From NCBI RefSeq assembly GCF_004770745.1, contig NZ_RQGD01000046.1:124001-188000 (forward strand): a DNA stretch of 64,000 nt, given 5' to 3'. The notes beneath the pieces were generated by a model. That model worked only from the letters and a program-made list of their open reading frames with translations. It had not been told where the DNA came from and ran no database searches. The stretch comes from Leptospira ognonensis. Lineage in GTDB: Bacteria > Spirochaetota > Leptospiria > Leptospirales > Leptospiraceae. This document shows positions 55,680-64,000 of the stretch, piece by piece. How positions within the stretch are numbered: the stretch's first letter is position 1; the number at the start of each line of letters is the position of its first letter. The position numbers and the translations under genes are program-made.

Positions 55680-55795
55680 GAAGACCTTATTGCGTTCCCA
55701 TCGGAACTTCATGATAGGGGATTCTTACGAATTTCTAGTACATTTTCAGTTTACTAAATAATTCGAAAGACCAAGTTGCTTTGTGAGTAAAAGTA

Positions 55796-55939
55796 CTAAG
55801 CCGCTTTCGAAACTTTGAGTGTTGCCTTGATCCGCTCATGGTCTGCGGCAAGTAGTTCAATGTTTTCAGCATAAGAAACAAAATCAATTCTACCAGAAGA
55901 AAGGTCTTCGTGCAGAAGGGCAAGTAGGAGATAGAACAT
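55796..55939 (-). CDS. Small protein of unknown function (47 residues)
   Basis: A short frame with a strong ribosome site (GGAGG, 5 bases before ATG 55939). The product begins FYLLLALLHEDLSSG and continues with an amphipathic helix (ENIELLAADHERIKATLKVS) ending in KAA. It has a hydrophobic start and no Cys. It lies between the protease gene and the SSS transporter gene in a stretch otherwise without genes. No family was recognised. Confidence 0.6.
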   Translation of the reverse strand: MFYLLLALLHEDLSSGRIDFVSYAENIELLAADHERIKATLKVSKAA

Positions 55940-55992
55940 AAGGCCTCCGTCGGATTCAAATTACCAATGAGACATAATTCGGAAAGTCTTTT

Positions 55993-56106
55993 TCAGAAAG
56001 ATTCCCGGAAATTATCAGCAATCTGATCTGCTCTCAAGATCGGCTGGTTTGAAAAAAGAGAGAGAAAAAAATAACGAAAACTGCCGTATTTTTGTGAGAA
56101 GATCAA
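55993..56106 (-). CDS. Candidate 37-residue ORF
   Basis: A TTG at 56106 is preceded by AGGAG with a 7-base spacing. The product (IFSQKYGSFRYFFLSLFSNQ and PILRADQIADNFRESF) is basic and partly hydrophobic. The rest of 55940-56164 holds no other supported gene. Evidence is the ribosome site and an open frame of 37 codons; it could be chance. Confidence 0.3.
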   Translation of the reverse strand: MIFSQKYGSFRYFFLSLFSNQPILRADQIADNFRESF

Positions 56107-56164
56107 AATAGTACTCCTATTTAGAATCAGTTATTTTAAATTCAATCGACCTAAACGATTCATT

Positions 56165-57757
56165 ATGAAGACCACATTACATCCCATAGATTTTCTGATT
56201 ATTTTTGTCTTTGTCATTTTTATGATCATCATTGGTTATCTGTTAAAGCGGAGAATGAAAGGCTCTGTAGATTTTCTGCTAGCTGGTAGGAAAATACCGG
56301 GATGGATCACAGGAATTGCATTTATATCGGCAAATATATCTGCCTTAGAGTTGTTAGGGATGAGTGCCAGCGGTGCTGAATATGGATTTCTAACCTTTCA
56401 TTTTTATTATTTAGGCGCAATTCCGGGAATGATCTTCCTTGGAATTTTTATGATGCCATTTTACTATTCCACCCGCATTCGATCCGTTCCAGAATATTTA
56501 AGATACAGATTCAATCGTCCTGCCCATCTTTTAAATTCTGTCATTACATTAATCTCACTCGCGTTGGGATCGGGCATCTACCTATATTCACTTTCCTTAA
56601 TTTTTGATATTATGTTTGGCTGGAATCCTCATCTCTCTATTCTTGTCAGCGCTATGATTGTACTTTTATATACCTACTTCGGAGGATTGAGTTCCTCCAT
56701 TTACACGGAAGTAATGCAGTTTTTCCTTACTGTGTTTGGATTGTTTCCGCTGGTATATATTGGAGTCGTAAAGAGCGGAGGCTGGGAAAGTTTGATGTCT
56801 CAGATTCCTGAATCGCATAAGCATATGTGGAAATATTTGCCCAATGGGAATAATCCATTGGGATGGGATATTCTCTCCGTTACCGTTGGTCTTGGTTTTG
56901 TCCTTTCTTTCTCTTATTGGACCTGCGGATTCGCGGAGGTTCAAAGAGCAATGGCAGCCAAGGATTTACAGGCAGCAAGAAGAACACCTTTGATCGGAGC
57001 AGTATTCAAACTGTTTTTGCCATTTCTAACCGTAATCCCTGGACTCATTGCCATTTCACAATTCAAACAAGAATTAAATGGAGATTATAATAAAAGTTTT
57101 TTGATCCTCCTGAGGGAATATTATCCTTCTGGAATGTTAGGTCTCGGGACAACCGCGCTTCTTGCGGCATTTATGGCAGGAATGTCAAGTTCAGTCACTG
57201 CCCTCAATACGATTTTTACCTATGATATTTTTCAAACGTATATTAAGAAAAATGAATCCGATGCTTATTATTTAAAAATTGGAAAGCGTTCGACGATGGT
57301 TGCTGTAGTTTTTGCGATATTCGCATCCTACATTGCCATGCAGTTTTCAAATATCATGAATTATATCCAACTTCTATTTTCATTTTTTAGTTCACCTCTG
57401 ATTTCCATTTTCTTACTGGGAATGTTTTGGAAACGTGCATCCTCTTGGAGTGCTTTTTGGGGGATGGTGACGGGCACTTCCGCCGGGATCATGCATTACA
57501 TTTTAACAACTTTTGGTTTTCTTTACTATAAGTCCGATATGGTTTCCAATTTTTACGGAGCTATTTTTTCGGGTCTCGCCTGTTTTTTAAGTATGGTTAT
57601 CGTAAGTTTCATTGAAAAACCGGACCATCATAGGGACTTACAAGGGTTAATGTATTCGGCCAGAGATAGAGAACATGATTTCTGGAATCCTATCATTCTG
57701 GCTTGGGGGGCTGGTTTGATTGCACTTCTTGGGTGTTTTAACTGGTTTTTTCGTTAA
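56165..57757 (+). CDS. Sodium:solute symporter (SSS family)
   Basis: The 530-residue protein has about 14 membrane helices. Typical SSS features: FLLAGRKIPGWITGIAFISA, ISALELLGMSASGAEYG in helix 1, SVPEYLRYRFNRPAHLLN, and FMAGMSSSVTALNTIFTYDI in the helix holding the Na+ site. It resembles SGLT-type sugar/inositol or solute transporters. The substrate is not determinable. It stands alone, with a long upstream gap. Confidence 0.92.
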   Translation: MKTTLHPIDFLIIFVFVIFMIIIGYLLKRRMKGSVDFLLAGRKIPGWITGIAFISANISALELLGMSASGAEYGFLTFHFYYLGAIPGMIFLGIFMMPFYYSTRIRSVPEYLRYRFNRPAHLLNSVITLISLALGSGIYLYSLSLIFDIMFGWNPHLSILVSAMIVLLYTYFGGLSSSIYTEVMQFFLTVFGLFPLVYIGVVKSGGWESLMSQIPESHKHMWKYLPNGNNPLGWDILSVTVGLGFVLSFSYWTCGFAEVQRAMAAKDLQAARRTPLIGAVFKLFLPFLTVIPGLIAISQFKQELNGDYNKSFLILLREYYPSGMLGLGTTALLAAFMAGMSSSVTALNTIFTYDIFQTYIKKNESDAYYLKIGKRSTMVAVVFAIFASYIAMQFSNIMNYIQLLFSFFSSPLISIFLLGMFWKRASSWSAFWGMVTGTSAGIMHYILTTFGFLYYKSDMVSNFYGAIFSGLACFLSMVIVSFIEKPDHHRDLQGLMYSARDREHDFWNPIILAWGAGLIALLGCFNWFFR

Positions 57758-57809
57758 AGTTTTATCTACTCGTCATAAAATAGTAATTGAGACTTGGTAA
57801 AGTAACCCT

Positions 57810-58148
57810 ATGTTTGCAACTAAGTACATAACGCCTATGAAACCGAATCACTATACCGAAATCCCTCCCTCATTCGAAGTCAATCTTGAGGTACAAAATG
57901 ATTATGATGTACACAAACATATCAGTGCCAGGGGCATTCGCATTGTAACCCCAAATGTATATGAGGTCTCAGCAATTTTAAAAATTTCGCTGAAACAAAT
58001 CTCCGTGACCGGTTCGATCGATTTTATCGTGAAAGTTTTGAAAGTAACAAAACTGGAAGGTGAGAATTTATACGAATTGCACGCAAATTTTTATGATACA
58101 AATGGTGACAGAGAAGATGAAGTACTCTCTTTCTTTAAGTTATTTTAG
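57810..58148 (+). CDS. Small PilZ-like protein of unknown function
   Basis: The 112-residue soluble protein has a beta-rich pattern (SFEVNLEVQND; SAILKISLKQISVTGSIDFI; KLEGENLYELHANFYD) resembling a PilZ domain, but I see no clear RxxxR or DxSxxG c-di-GMP motif, so ligand binding is unlikely or untested. An alternative start is ATG 57837. The stop shares 4 bases (TTAG) with that of the convergent M23 gene. Confidence 0.55.
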   Translation: MFATKYITPMKPNHYTEIPPSFEVNLEVQNDYDVHKHISARGIRIVTPNVYEVSAILKISLKQISVTGSIDFIVKVLKVTKLEGENLYELHANFYDTNGDREDEVLSFFKLF

Positions 58149-58867
58149 GGGAGGATTGACTTTTCAAATGTGAACTGCTCTTCCGAAATTTTCTTTTCTT
58201 TTGATAATTGTTGGATCAGAAATCTAGTTGGTGGTATATAACCGTCTGTTGTGAGGCTATACCCGCCACCTAATGGTTGGTCTTTTTTGCTTCTTAACTC
58301 AAAATGCAAATGCGCTGGGTACTTACCACCTGCGTCTCCAATGGAACCAATCCATTCCCCCTTTTTTACCATCTGTCCGGGTTCCACTTCAATGGTATAC
58401 AAGTGCGCATAGAGAGATTCAATGAATGGCATGTCTACCACTACTTGTTGATTGACTTTATGAACGATGCGAATTACTTTTCCCCAGCCTCCGCCATAGT
58501 TTGCAGTAACACTGACGACTCCATCGCCGATAGCATAGATGGGTGAAGCATAGTCAGAATCTCCGCCTCCAACAAAATTCCAATCTTCGCCAAGATGAAG
58601 TCGGTTTCCAAATTTTGAATTTTCCACACCGAATTTTTGGGCAATGTAATAGCCTTCTGCATATTTTCCGCCCGCAGGAAATTCAAATGACTCCGCGATC
58701 AGTGAAGGGTATCGTTTGAAGATAGGATCTGTATCTATCTTTCTTTCGAAGGAATCCGATTTGAGCCAACCGAATAAAGGATTCGATTTGTACGCATATC
58801 CTTTCGATGATTGGCAGTGCATCGAAAGGAGTAACAGAGTGCAGAATAGACTACGGTGGAGGTTCAT
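58145..58867 (-). CDS. M23-family peptidase lipoprotein
   Basis: The 240-residue protein has a lipoprotein signal (LLLLSMHC) and a LytM/M23 domain at about 85-220. Zinc-site residues are in RLHLGEDWNFVGGGDSDYAS and YPAHLHFELRS, with ESLYAHLYTIEVEPGQMVKK between. It should act on the cell wall in the periplasm or outer membrane. It lies 6 bases after the FMO gene on the same strand. Confidence 0.9.
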   Translation of the reverse strand: MNLHRSLFCTLLLLSMHCQSSKGYAYKSNPLFGWLKSDSFERKIDTDPIFKRYPSLIAESFEFPAGGKYAEGYYIAQKFGVENSKFGNRLHLGEDWNFVGGGDSDYASPIYAIGDGVVSVTANYGGGWGKVIRIVHKVNQQVVVDMPFIESLYAHLYTIEVEPGQMVKKGEWIGSIGDAGGKYPAHLHFELRSKKDQPLGGGYSLTTDGYIPPTRFLIQQLSKEKKISEEQFTFEKSILP

Positions 58868-58873
58868 AGGTTA

Positions 58874-60211
58874 CTAAGCTAGGACACTCGATTTTTGGTT
58901 TCGTTTCCCACCAGCGTTCATCTCTTTTTCCATCTGAGCCATAAAAGTATCAAAATCAACTTGGATCGTATGACGCGCGCTCGCAACGTATCTTTTTTTC
59001 ATCGCTTTTTCTTCATTTACGATCCATTTTTGCATCTCTTCTTCAGATGGCAAAGCATACTTGCCCGTTAGATACTTTGCGATCCATTTACCTTGTCTCT
59101 CTGCCAAAGGCATTATTGCTCCCAGTGGTTGCATCAAACCGACAAACATGAGATTGTCGATTCCAGGTTTGAACATTTTGAAATAAAGCGGAATGTGATT
59201 GTTTGGCGCTGATAAAAAAGATTCTTCGAAAAATGGAAACTTGATATCGTATCCAGTGCAATAAATCAATACATCCGCATCCTCTTCGCTACCGTCCGCA
59301 AATAAGATTTTTTTCCCTTTCAACTCCTTGATGACTGGCTTTGGTTTGATGTCGCCTCGACCCAATCGTACTAGCAGATCTTGCGAGATGGTTGGATGAG
59401 CCGATCCAAATTTATGGTCTGGCTTTGGTAGCCCAAAATCTTCCATTTTACCTACTCCGTAACGAATGAGTAGGTGAGCCAACGTTTGTTGGATCGGAAA
59501 TGGAATCCATGTTGGTAAATGTTCTGTTAGTTTGTCGAGAGGTTTCCCAAATAGATAATTAGGAATGACATAAGCACCTCTTCGAGACGATAAGAAAACT
59601 TTTTTAGCAACACCCGGTCGAGATAATTCAACGGCAATGTCCATGGCACTATTGCCCATACCAAGAATGACTACGTTTTTATCTTCACAATTAACAGGAG
59701 TTTTTGGATCAACATAAGAATGTGAGTGAATGGTTTTTCCAGAAAATTTTCCCGGGAAGGCTGGGTCGGGCCATTTTTCACTCCAATGGTGTCCATTGGC
59801 AACGATCAGCGCATCGTAAATTTTTGCTGGACCTTTTTCTGGAGTAATCTTCCATTTTCCATCCGTTAGACGTTCTGCTTTTTTTATTCCATTTTTAAAT
59901 TGAATGTGTTTTCTTAATTCAAAATGATTCACATAGTCCTGAAAATAATTCTGAATCGGTTCGTGGTTTGGATAATCTGGATAATCCTTCGGCATAGGAT
60001 AATCTCGATACTCCATTCTGTCGCGGTGGGTATTGATGTGGAGAGATTTATAGATATTACTTAAACCATTATCGTTTTTGAATCTCCAATTTCCTCCAAC
60101 ATCGCTTCCCTTTTCAAAGCAATCGAATGGTATGTTATTTTCCTTTAAGGATTTAATGACTGTTATTCCAGAAGATCCAGCGCCAATGACGCATACTTTA
60201 GGTAGGTTCAT
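58874..60211 (-). CDS. Flavin-containing monooxygenase
   Basis: The 445-residue enzyme has the FAD loop VIGAGSSGITVIKSL, the NADPH loop VVILGMGNSAMDIAVEL and the FMO fingerprint FSGKTIHSHSY (FxGxxxHxxxY). It uses NADPH and O2 to oxygenate soft nucleophiles or ketones, in the Baeyer-Villiger/FMO class. The family includes trimethylamine oxidation; the substrate here is unknown. It is upstream of the M23 gene and follows a secreted thioredoxin-like protein by 13 bases. Confidence 0.93.
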   Translation of the reverse strand: MNLPKVCVIGAGSSGITVIKSLKENNIPFDCFEKGSDVGGNWRFKNDNGLSNIYKSLHINTHRDRMEYRDYPMPKDYPDYPNHEPIQNYFQDYVNHFELRKHIQFKNGIKKAERLTDGKWKITPEKGPAKIYDALIVANGHHWSEKWPDPAFPGKFSGKTIHSHSYVDPKTPVNCEDKNVVILGMGNSAMDIAVELSRPGVAKKVFLSSRRGAYVIPNYLFGKPLDKLTEHLPTWIPFPIQQTLAHLLIRYGVGKMEDFGLPKPDHKFGSAHPTISQDLLVRLGRGDIKPKPVIKELKGKKILFADGSEEDADVLIYCTGYDIKFPFFEESFLSAPNNHIPLYFKMFKPGIDNLMFVGLMQPLGAIMPLAERQGKWIAKYLTGKYALPSEEEMQKWIVNEEKAMKKRYVASARHTIQVDFDTFMAQMEKEMNAGGKRNQKSSVLA

Positions 60212-60224
60212 ATAATTTGTTCTC

Positions 60225-60740
60225 TTATTTCTTATTTTTTAAAACGGCATTTGCTTCTATAAACTGGCGCAAAGCCACTTCGTTCTCTGCAAATTCAATT
60301 TTGATGATTTTATCAGATTTTATATCGATACATGTGACTTGACCTTTGTTTCTCGGGAATGGATCTCCGATCTTCTCTTCCCGTATGAGGCGAATGGTAT
60401 ATGGGTATTCTCTCATTTTCGGAAGGGCAACGAAGCGGCTAATGAGAGAGGGCATTTTATGGATGTCAGAAATGATGACCGTCTTGTATTTTTCGAGATA
60501 CGCATTGCCTTCTTTCAATAGGATCGGGTGCGAGATTTTACTCGCATCCATATCAGAAATGAAAATAATTTTTTCCAAATCGTTTGGTAGAGGTGAAGGC
60601 TTATCAAATTGATCCGAATAGGGAATCGAAGGAAGGGCATCGCCAGGAATCAGGATTACAGTCTCGTCTGCATAGATTAGGCTAAGGGGTAGGATAAAAA
60701 AGAGGAGCGAATTTCGAAACGAATTGTTCTTCATGAACAA
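60225..60740 (-). CDS. Secreted YtfJ/thioredoxin-fold-like protein
   Basis: The 171-residue protein has a signal peptide (SLLFFILPLSLIYADE) and a domain with the pattern GDALPSIPYSDQFDKPSPLP, KIIFISDMDASKI, TVIISDIHKMPSLI and ALPKMREYPYTIRLI. This resembles periplasmic thioredoxin-fold proteins without a CxxC, such as YtfJ-type. No redox Cys pair is present. It lies 13 bases downstream of a CPDC thioredoxin-like gene. Confidence 0.6.
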   Translation of the reverse strand: MFMKNNSFRNSLLFFILPLSLIYADETVILIPGDALPSIPYSDQFDKPSPLPNDLEKIIFISDMDASKISHPILLKEGNAYLEKYKTVIISDIHKMPSLISRFVALPKMREYPYTIRLIREEKIGDPFPRNKGQVTCIDIKSDKIIKIEFAENEVALRQFIEANAVLKNKK

Positions 60741-60753
60741 AGGATTTATAAGT

Positions 60754-61224
60754 TTAAAATTGATTCAAATAATTAAATACCTGTTCGGAGGACATTTTAC
60801 TCGCATTTGAAAATTCTCCACCCGTTGTATTCGCGATCATTGGGTTCGATTTTTTCGGATCTAGTATGACAAGTGCAGGAATTCCGTTGTCAATCGGATC
60901 ACCCAATTTCTCATTGATGTCTAAATTCTTATCAAAACGGCCGACATCAATTTTCTGAATGATGAATTTTCTCTCGATTAGTTCTTTTATCTTGGTTTCA
61001 CCTAACATTCCATCGAGAGAATTGCAATCGGGACACCACGAGGCTCCAAAAATGACGACTAGTTTCTTATTTTGGGCAGCAGCTTGATCAAGTTGCGTCT
61101 TTAAAATTGAGAAATCGAGATGAACCGGTTCCGATTTACATAGATTAAGAAAGAAAAAGAGAGATAGGAAGGAAGAAAGGAAGAATAAGGTCGGTACAAC
61201 TTTCGTGACGGACCTTTGTTTCAT
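60754..61224 (-). CDS. Secreted thioredoxin-family protein
   Basis: The 156-residue protein has a membrane-spanning or lipoprotein-like start (FFLSSFLSLFFFLNLCKSEP, with Cys after NL) and a thioredoxin fold with the redox motif WCPDC in VVIFGASWCPDCNSL. The cis-Pro loop is in DNGIPALVILDPKKSN. It should work in the periplasm on disulfides, perhaps for the downstream secreted protein. Its ATG overlaps the stop of a 49-residue ORF (TAATG). Confidence 0.85.
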   Translation of the reverse strand: MKQRSVTKVVPTLFFLSSFLSLFFFLNLCKSEPVHLDFSILKTQLDQAAAQNKKLVVIFGASWCPDCNSLDGMLGETKIKELIERKFIIQKIDVGRFDKNLDINEKLGDPIDNGIPALVILDPKKSNPMIANTTGGEFSNASKMSSEQVFNYLNQF

Positions 61225-61373
61225 TAAGTCTTAACGATTTCTTTGAGGATTTCTTGTCTTTTTTTGTCTTTGTCATCTTGAGAAAGGGACATCCAATCTC
61301 TCTTGAGTTGTTTCTCCGAAATGCCCTTGAGGACAGCGAATTTTCCAAGGATTTTTGCAGTTTTAGCGTTCAT
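61224..61373 (-). CDS. Small basic protein of unknown function (49 residues)
   Basis: An open frame starting at ATG 61373 (GGA about 5 bases upstream) and ending with TAA that overlaps the thioredoxin-like start by 1 base. The product (NAKTAKILGKFAVLKGISEK, then a Lys/Glu/Asp-rich C-terminus) is helical, cytoplasmic and charged. The overlap with its neighbour suggests a translated, coupled gene. No family was recognised. Confidence 0.6.
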   Translation of the reverse strand: MNAKTAKILGKFAVLKGISEKQLKRDWMSLSQDDKDKKRQEILKEIVKT

Positions 61374-61501
61374 GGCATCCAGGTTCTGTTTGGAACGTTT
61401 TCTGTCAAATCACATCTTTTTTCTAGCACCGAAAGAGCCAAAGTTAAGAGACATAACAGAAATCTAAAGGGGCTTCCGTCTGGAGTTTCGCAATAGATTC
61501 C

Positions 61502-61531
61502 TTGACCCCTAACCGATTGCCAAAACATAGT
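61502..61531 (+). promoter_or_regulatory. Candidate promoter of valS
   Basis: TTGACC (61502-61507) and CATAGT (61526-61531) with an 18-base spacing, about 24 bases upstream of the valS start. The match is good but unsupported by other data. Confidence 0.4.
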
Positions 61532-61554
61532 AAGTCCAAGAAAAATTCCGACTT

Positions 61555-64000
61555 ATGAAAAGACAACTTTCCGATCGCTACGAACCCGAATCTGTTGAGT
61601 CAAAATGGATTCAAAAGTGGGAAGATACAAATGCATTTTCACCAAATACAAATGCAAAAGAATCATTTTCCATTGTCATCCCACCACCTAATGTTACCGG
61701 TAATTTACATATAGGTCATGCACTCAATCATACGATCCAAGATATTATCATTCGCATCGAACGAAAAAAAGGGAAGAATGTCGTATGGATACCAGGAATG
61801 GACCATGCGGGGATCGCGACCCAAGTTGTTGTTGAAAGGGAGTTAGCAAAAGAAGGTAAAAAGCGTACCGATTTCAGTAGAGAAGATTTTATAAAAAAAG
61901 TTTGGGAATGGAAAGCACATTCTGGCGGAATGATTGCCAAGCAACAACGGTTACTTGGTGAATCGGTAGATTGGTCGAAACAACGTTTTACTTTTGATGA
62001 GGGTTTATCGAAAGCGGTCATCTTAGTATTTAAAAAACTTTATGAAGAAGGTTTGATCTATCGTGGAGAGAGGATCATCAATTGGTGCCCTGTAACGAAA
62101 ACTGCGATTTCTGATATCGAAGTGGAGTATAAGGAAAAACAAGGTAAACTTTATCATGTCAGGTATCCGAAAGCAAGCGCTCTCAAGGCAGGCAAGCAGA
62201 TAAAAGATTTGGTTCCAGAAGATTATATCGTCGTAGCAACAACAAGACCAGAAACGATGTTTGGTGACGTTGCCGTTTGTGCTCATCCAAATGATGCCCG
62301 TTATACTTCTTTACGAAATCAGATGGTTGTCCTTCCGATAGTTAATAAAGAAATACCCGTTCTGTTTGATGGTTTCGTAGATCAAGAATTTGGTTCCGGT
62401 TTGGTGAAAATTACACCAGCACATGACCTGAATGACTTTGAAGCAGGCCAACGACTTGGTCTTACTCCCGTTAATGTGATGAACTTGGACGGGACACTAA
62501 ATGCAAATGCAGGCAAATACTCCGGAATGGATCGATTTGAAGTTAGAAAGAAGGTTGTAGAAGAATTAGAACTTCTGGGCTATATTGAAAAAATCGAAAC
62601 GCATGTCCATAGTGTTGGGCATAACCAAAGGGGTGGGGCAGTCATTGAACCATTACTTTCTACACAATGGTTTGTTAAAATTGCGCCTCTCGCAAAACCG
62701 GCGATTGATGCAGTTCGAAATGGAAAAGTACAATTCCAACCCAAAATGTGGGAAAAAACATATTTCGAATGGATGGAAAATATAAAAGATTGGTGCATTT
62801 CTCGCCAACTTTGGTGGGGACATCGCATCCCTGCCTATTATGCGCCCGACGGAAGTTTTGTTGTCGCTGAATCGCAGAGCGAAGCAATTGAACTTTTTAA
62901 AAAAATGGGTAAAGAAATTTCGGAATCAGAAATCAAGCAGGACGAAGACGTTCTCGATACTTGGTTTTCGTCAGGTCTCTGGCCGTTTTCGGTTTTTGGT
63001 TGGCCAGAATCTTCGGAAGCATTGAGCAAGTATTATCCTACCTCTGTATTAGTCACTGGATTCGATATCATTTTCTTTTGGGTCGCAAGGATGATGATGT
63101 CAGGTCTAAAATTTATGGGCGAGGTACCTTTTCGTAAAGTACTCATTCATGGATTAGTTCGCGATAAGGATGGAAAAAAATTCAGCAAGTCTTTAGGCAA
63201 TGTGATCGATCCCCTTGATATGATGTCCAAGTATGGAACGGATTCATTTCGGTTTTTTTTGGCGGCTGTCCTGCCTGAGGGAAAAGATATTTTATTCGAC
63301 GAGTCTAGATTAGACGGTTATCGATCCTTTTGCAATAAAATTTGGAACTCAAGTAGATTCATCTTTATGAACTTGCCCGAGGACTTTCAAATTCGCGAGT
63401 TAGATTTAAAAAAGTTAGAAGAAACGGATCTATGGATCCTTCACGAATTTGATAAAACACTTGCGAACTACGAAAAGGCATTCTCCGAATATCATTTCTT
63501 TGAAATGGCCAATCTCATTTATGATTTCATCTGGGGATCTTTTTGTGATTGGTATTTGGAACTCTCCAAGGCACGAATTTATGGAAACGTAACACCAGAA
63601 TCGCAAGAAAACGCCAGACAAGTTTTGGTGAGTATTTTGGTTAAGTCTTTAGGATTACTTCATCCATTTATGCCTTTTTTAACAGAAGAAATTCATTCGC
63701 TCCTTTCCGATGAATTCATTTCTCTTACCGACTTTCCTAAAGCGTATGGGGTTTCTTCGGAAAATCCTTCTGTCAAACGTATGTTAATTCTTCAAGAGAT
63801 CGTCACGAAAGTTAGAAATATGCGAGCTGAGTTAGGCGTGAAACCGGAAAAGAAATGTCAGATCATATTAAAAGTATCTGATTCTGATCTGCAATTGATG
63901 ATAGAACGGGAGCTGAAATCGATTTTACAGTTGGCAAAGGCAGAGACGATATCTTTTGATTCATCGTACGTTGCCTTGAATACGGACTCGGTGGGAGCCT
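61555..64000 (+). CDS. valS: Valyl-tRNA synthetase (cut by window end)
   Basis: An open frame runs from ATG 61555 to the window end (815 codons of probably about 880). Class I signatures: HIGH in NLHIGHALN (about 57), KMSKS-like KKFSKSLGN, and the editing-domain segments [17 protein letters not shown] and [14 protein letters not shown] text ([12 protein letters not shown]). [13 protein letters not shown] is typical of ValS. It charges tRNA-Val and proofreads threonine. The 3' end is missing only because the window ends. Confidence 0.97.
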   Translation, partial: MKRQLSDRYEPESVESKWIQKWEDTNAFSPNTNAKESFSIVIPPPNVTGNLHIGHALNHTIQDIIIRIERKKGKNVVWIPGMDHAGIATQVVVERELAKEGKKRTDFSREDFIKKVWEWKAHSGGMIAKQQRLLGESVDWSKQRFTFDEGLSKAVILVFKKLYEEGLIYRGERIINWCPVTKTAISDIEVEYKEKQGKLYHVRYPKASALKAGKQIKDLVPEDYIVVATTRPETMFGDVAVCAHPNDARYTSLRNQMVVLPIVNKEIPVLFDGFVDQEFGSGLVKITPAHDLNDFEAGQRLGLTPVNVMNLDGTLNANAGKYSGMDRFEVRKKVVEELELLGYIEKIETHVHSVGHNQRGGAVIEPLLSTQWFVKIAPLAKPAIDAVRNGKVQFQPKMWEKTYFEWMENIKDWCISRQLWWGHRIPAYYAPDGSFVVAESQSEAIELFKKMGKEISESEIKQDEDVLDTWFSSGLWPFSVFGWPESSEALSKYYPTSVLVTGFDIIFFWVARMMMSGLKFMGEVPFRKVLIHGLVRDKDGKKFSKSLGNVIDPLDMMSKYGTDSFRFFLAAVLPEGKDILFDESRLDGYRSFCNKIWNSSRFIFMNLPEDFQIRELDLKKLEETDLWILHEFDKTLANYEKAFSEYHFFEMANLIYDFIWGSFCDWYLELSKARIYGNVTPESQENARQVLVSILVKSLGLLHPFMPFLTEEIHSLLSDEFISLTDFPKAYGVSSENPSVKRMLILQEIVTKVRNMRAELGVKPEKKCQIILKVSDSDLQLMIERELKSILQLAKAETISFDSSYVALNTDSVGA

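Noticed and set aside
61555..64000. Missing stop codon of valS and missing start of gmd
   Set aside because: Both are cut by the window edges and show no frame break, so they are not pseudogenes.

Overview
The window looks like a chromosomal segment of a spirochaete of the family Leptospiraceae, most likely Leptospira. The evidence is a FlbD-MotA-MotB-FliL flagellar motor cluster, a spirochaete-type SPASM radical-SAM gene beside a sugar-nucleotide gene, many lipoproteins with loose lipoboxes (SHC, VNC, LAC, NCA), KdsB, and moderately AT-rich DNA (about 40% G+C by eye, not computed). The genus is inferred. I saw no rRNA, insertion sequence, prophage or CRISPR array. Coding density is very high.

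Layout: 1-548 is the end of gmd (cut by the window edge). 583-5688 (minus) holds RNase D, a Nudix hydrolase, a VWA protein, a helical-repeat protein, a double cyclic-nucleotide-binding protein and a STAS protein. 5730-8952 (plus) holds purF, queD, queC and a secreted protein. 9061-13462 (plus) holds an acyl-CoA synthetase, two transhydrogenase subunits and a NarL-type response regulator. 13459-18595 (minus) is a tight operon of parvulin, radical SAM/SPASM enzyme, SpsF-SpsG fusion and TPR protein; lysC lies upstream. 19998-24102 holds a fatty acid desaturase, a small lipoprotein operon with an MDR oxidoreductase, and an MCE protein. 24189-28407 (plus) holds a glycosyltransferase, flbD, motA, motB, fliL and kdsB. 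28390-35325 holds a CPA2 antiporter, ligA, two YceI proteins, an M23 peptidase and a SanA-like protein.

35328-43920 holds a J-domain protein, an acyl-CoA dehydrogenase, AEC and DMT transporters, a GpsA-PlsB fusion and an SLC13 transporter. 43975-45368 holds two lipoproteins, one with a CAP domain. 45345-53884 (minus) is a housekeeping block: a malonyltransferase-like protein, a WYL regulator, ispE, tRNA-Gln, a short glmU, prs, rplY, pth, ftsH and an EVE protein. 53967-55679 is a subtilisin-like lipoprotein protease split by one in-frame TAA. 56165-61373 holds an SSS transporter, an M23 lipoprotein, an FMO, thioredoxin-like secreted proteins and small ORFs. 61555 to the end is valS (cut by the window edge).

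The points I find most notable are these. The Pth in the canonical rplY-pth position has lost four of the five usual active-site residues. One 806-residue protein fuses glycerol-3-phosphate dehydrogenase to a PlsB-type acyltransferase. The parvulin/SPASM/SpsFG/TPR operon looks like an uncharacterised surface-modification system. The S8 protease carries a clean nonsense codon inside its conserved N-terminal motif. Several small genes are easily missed. Neighbouring genes on opposite strands often share their stop codons, and one divergent pair shares start-codon bases.
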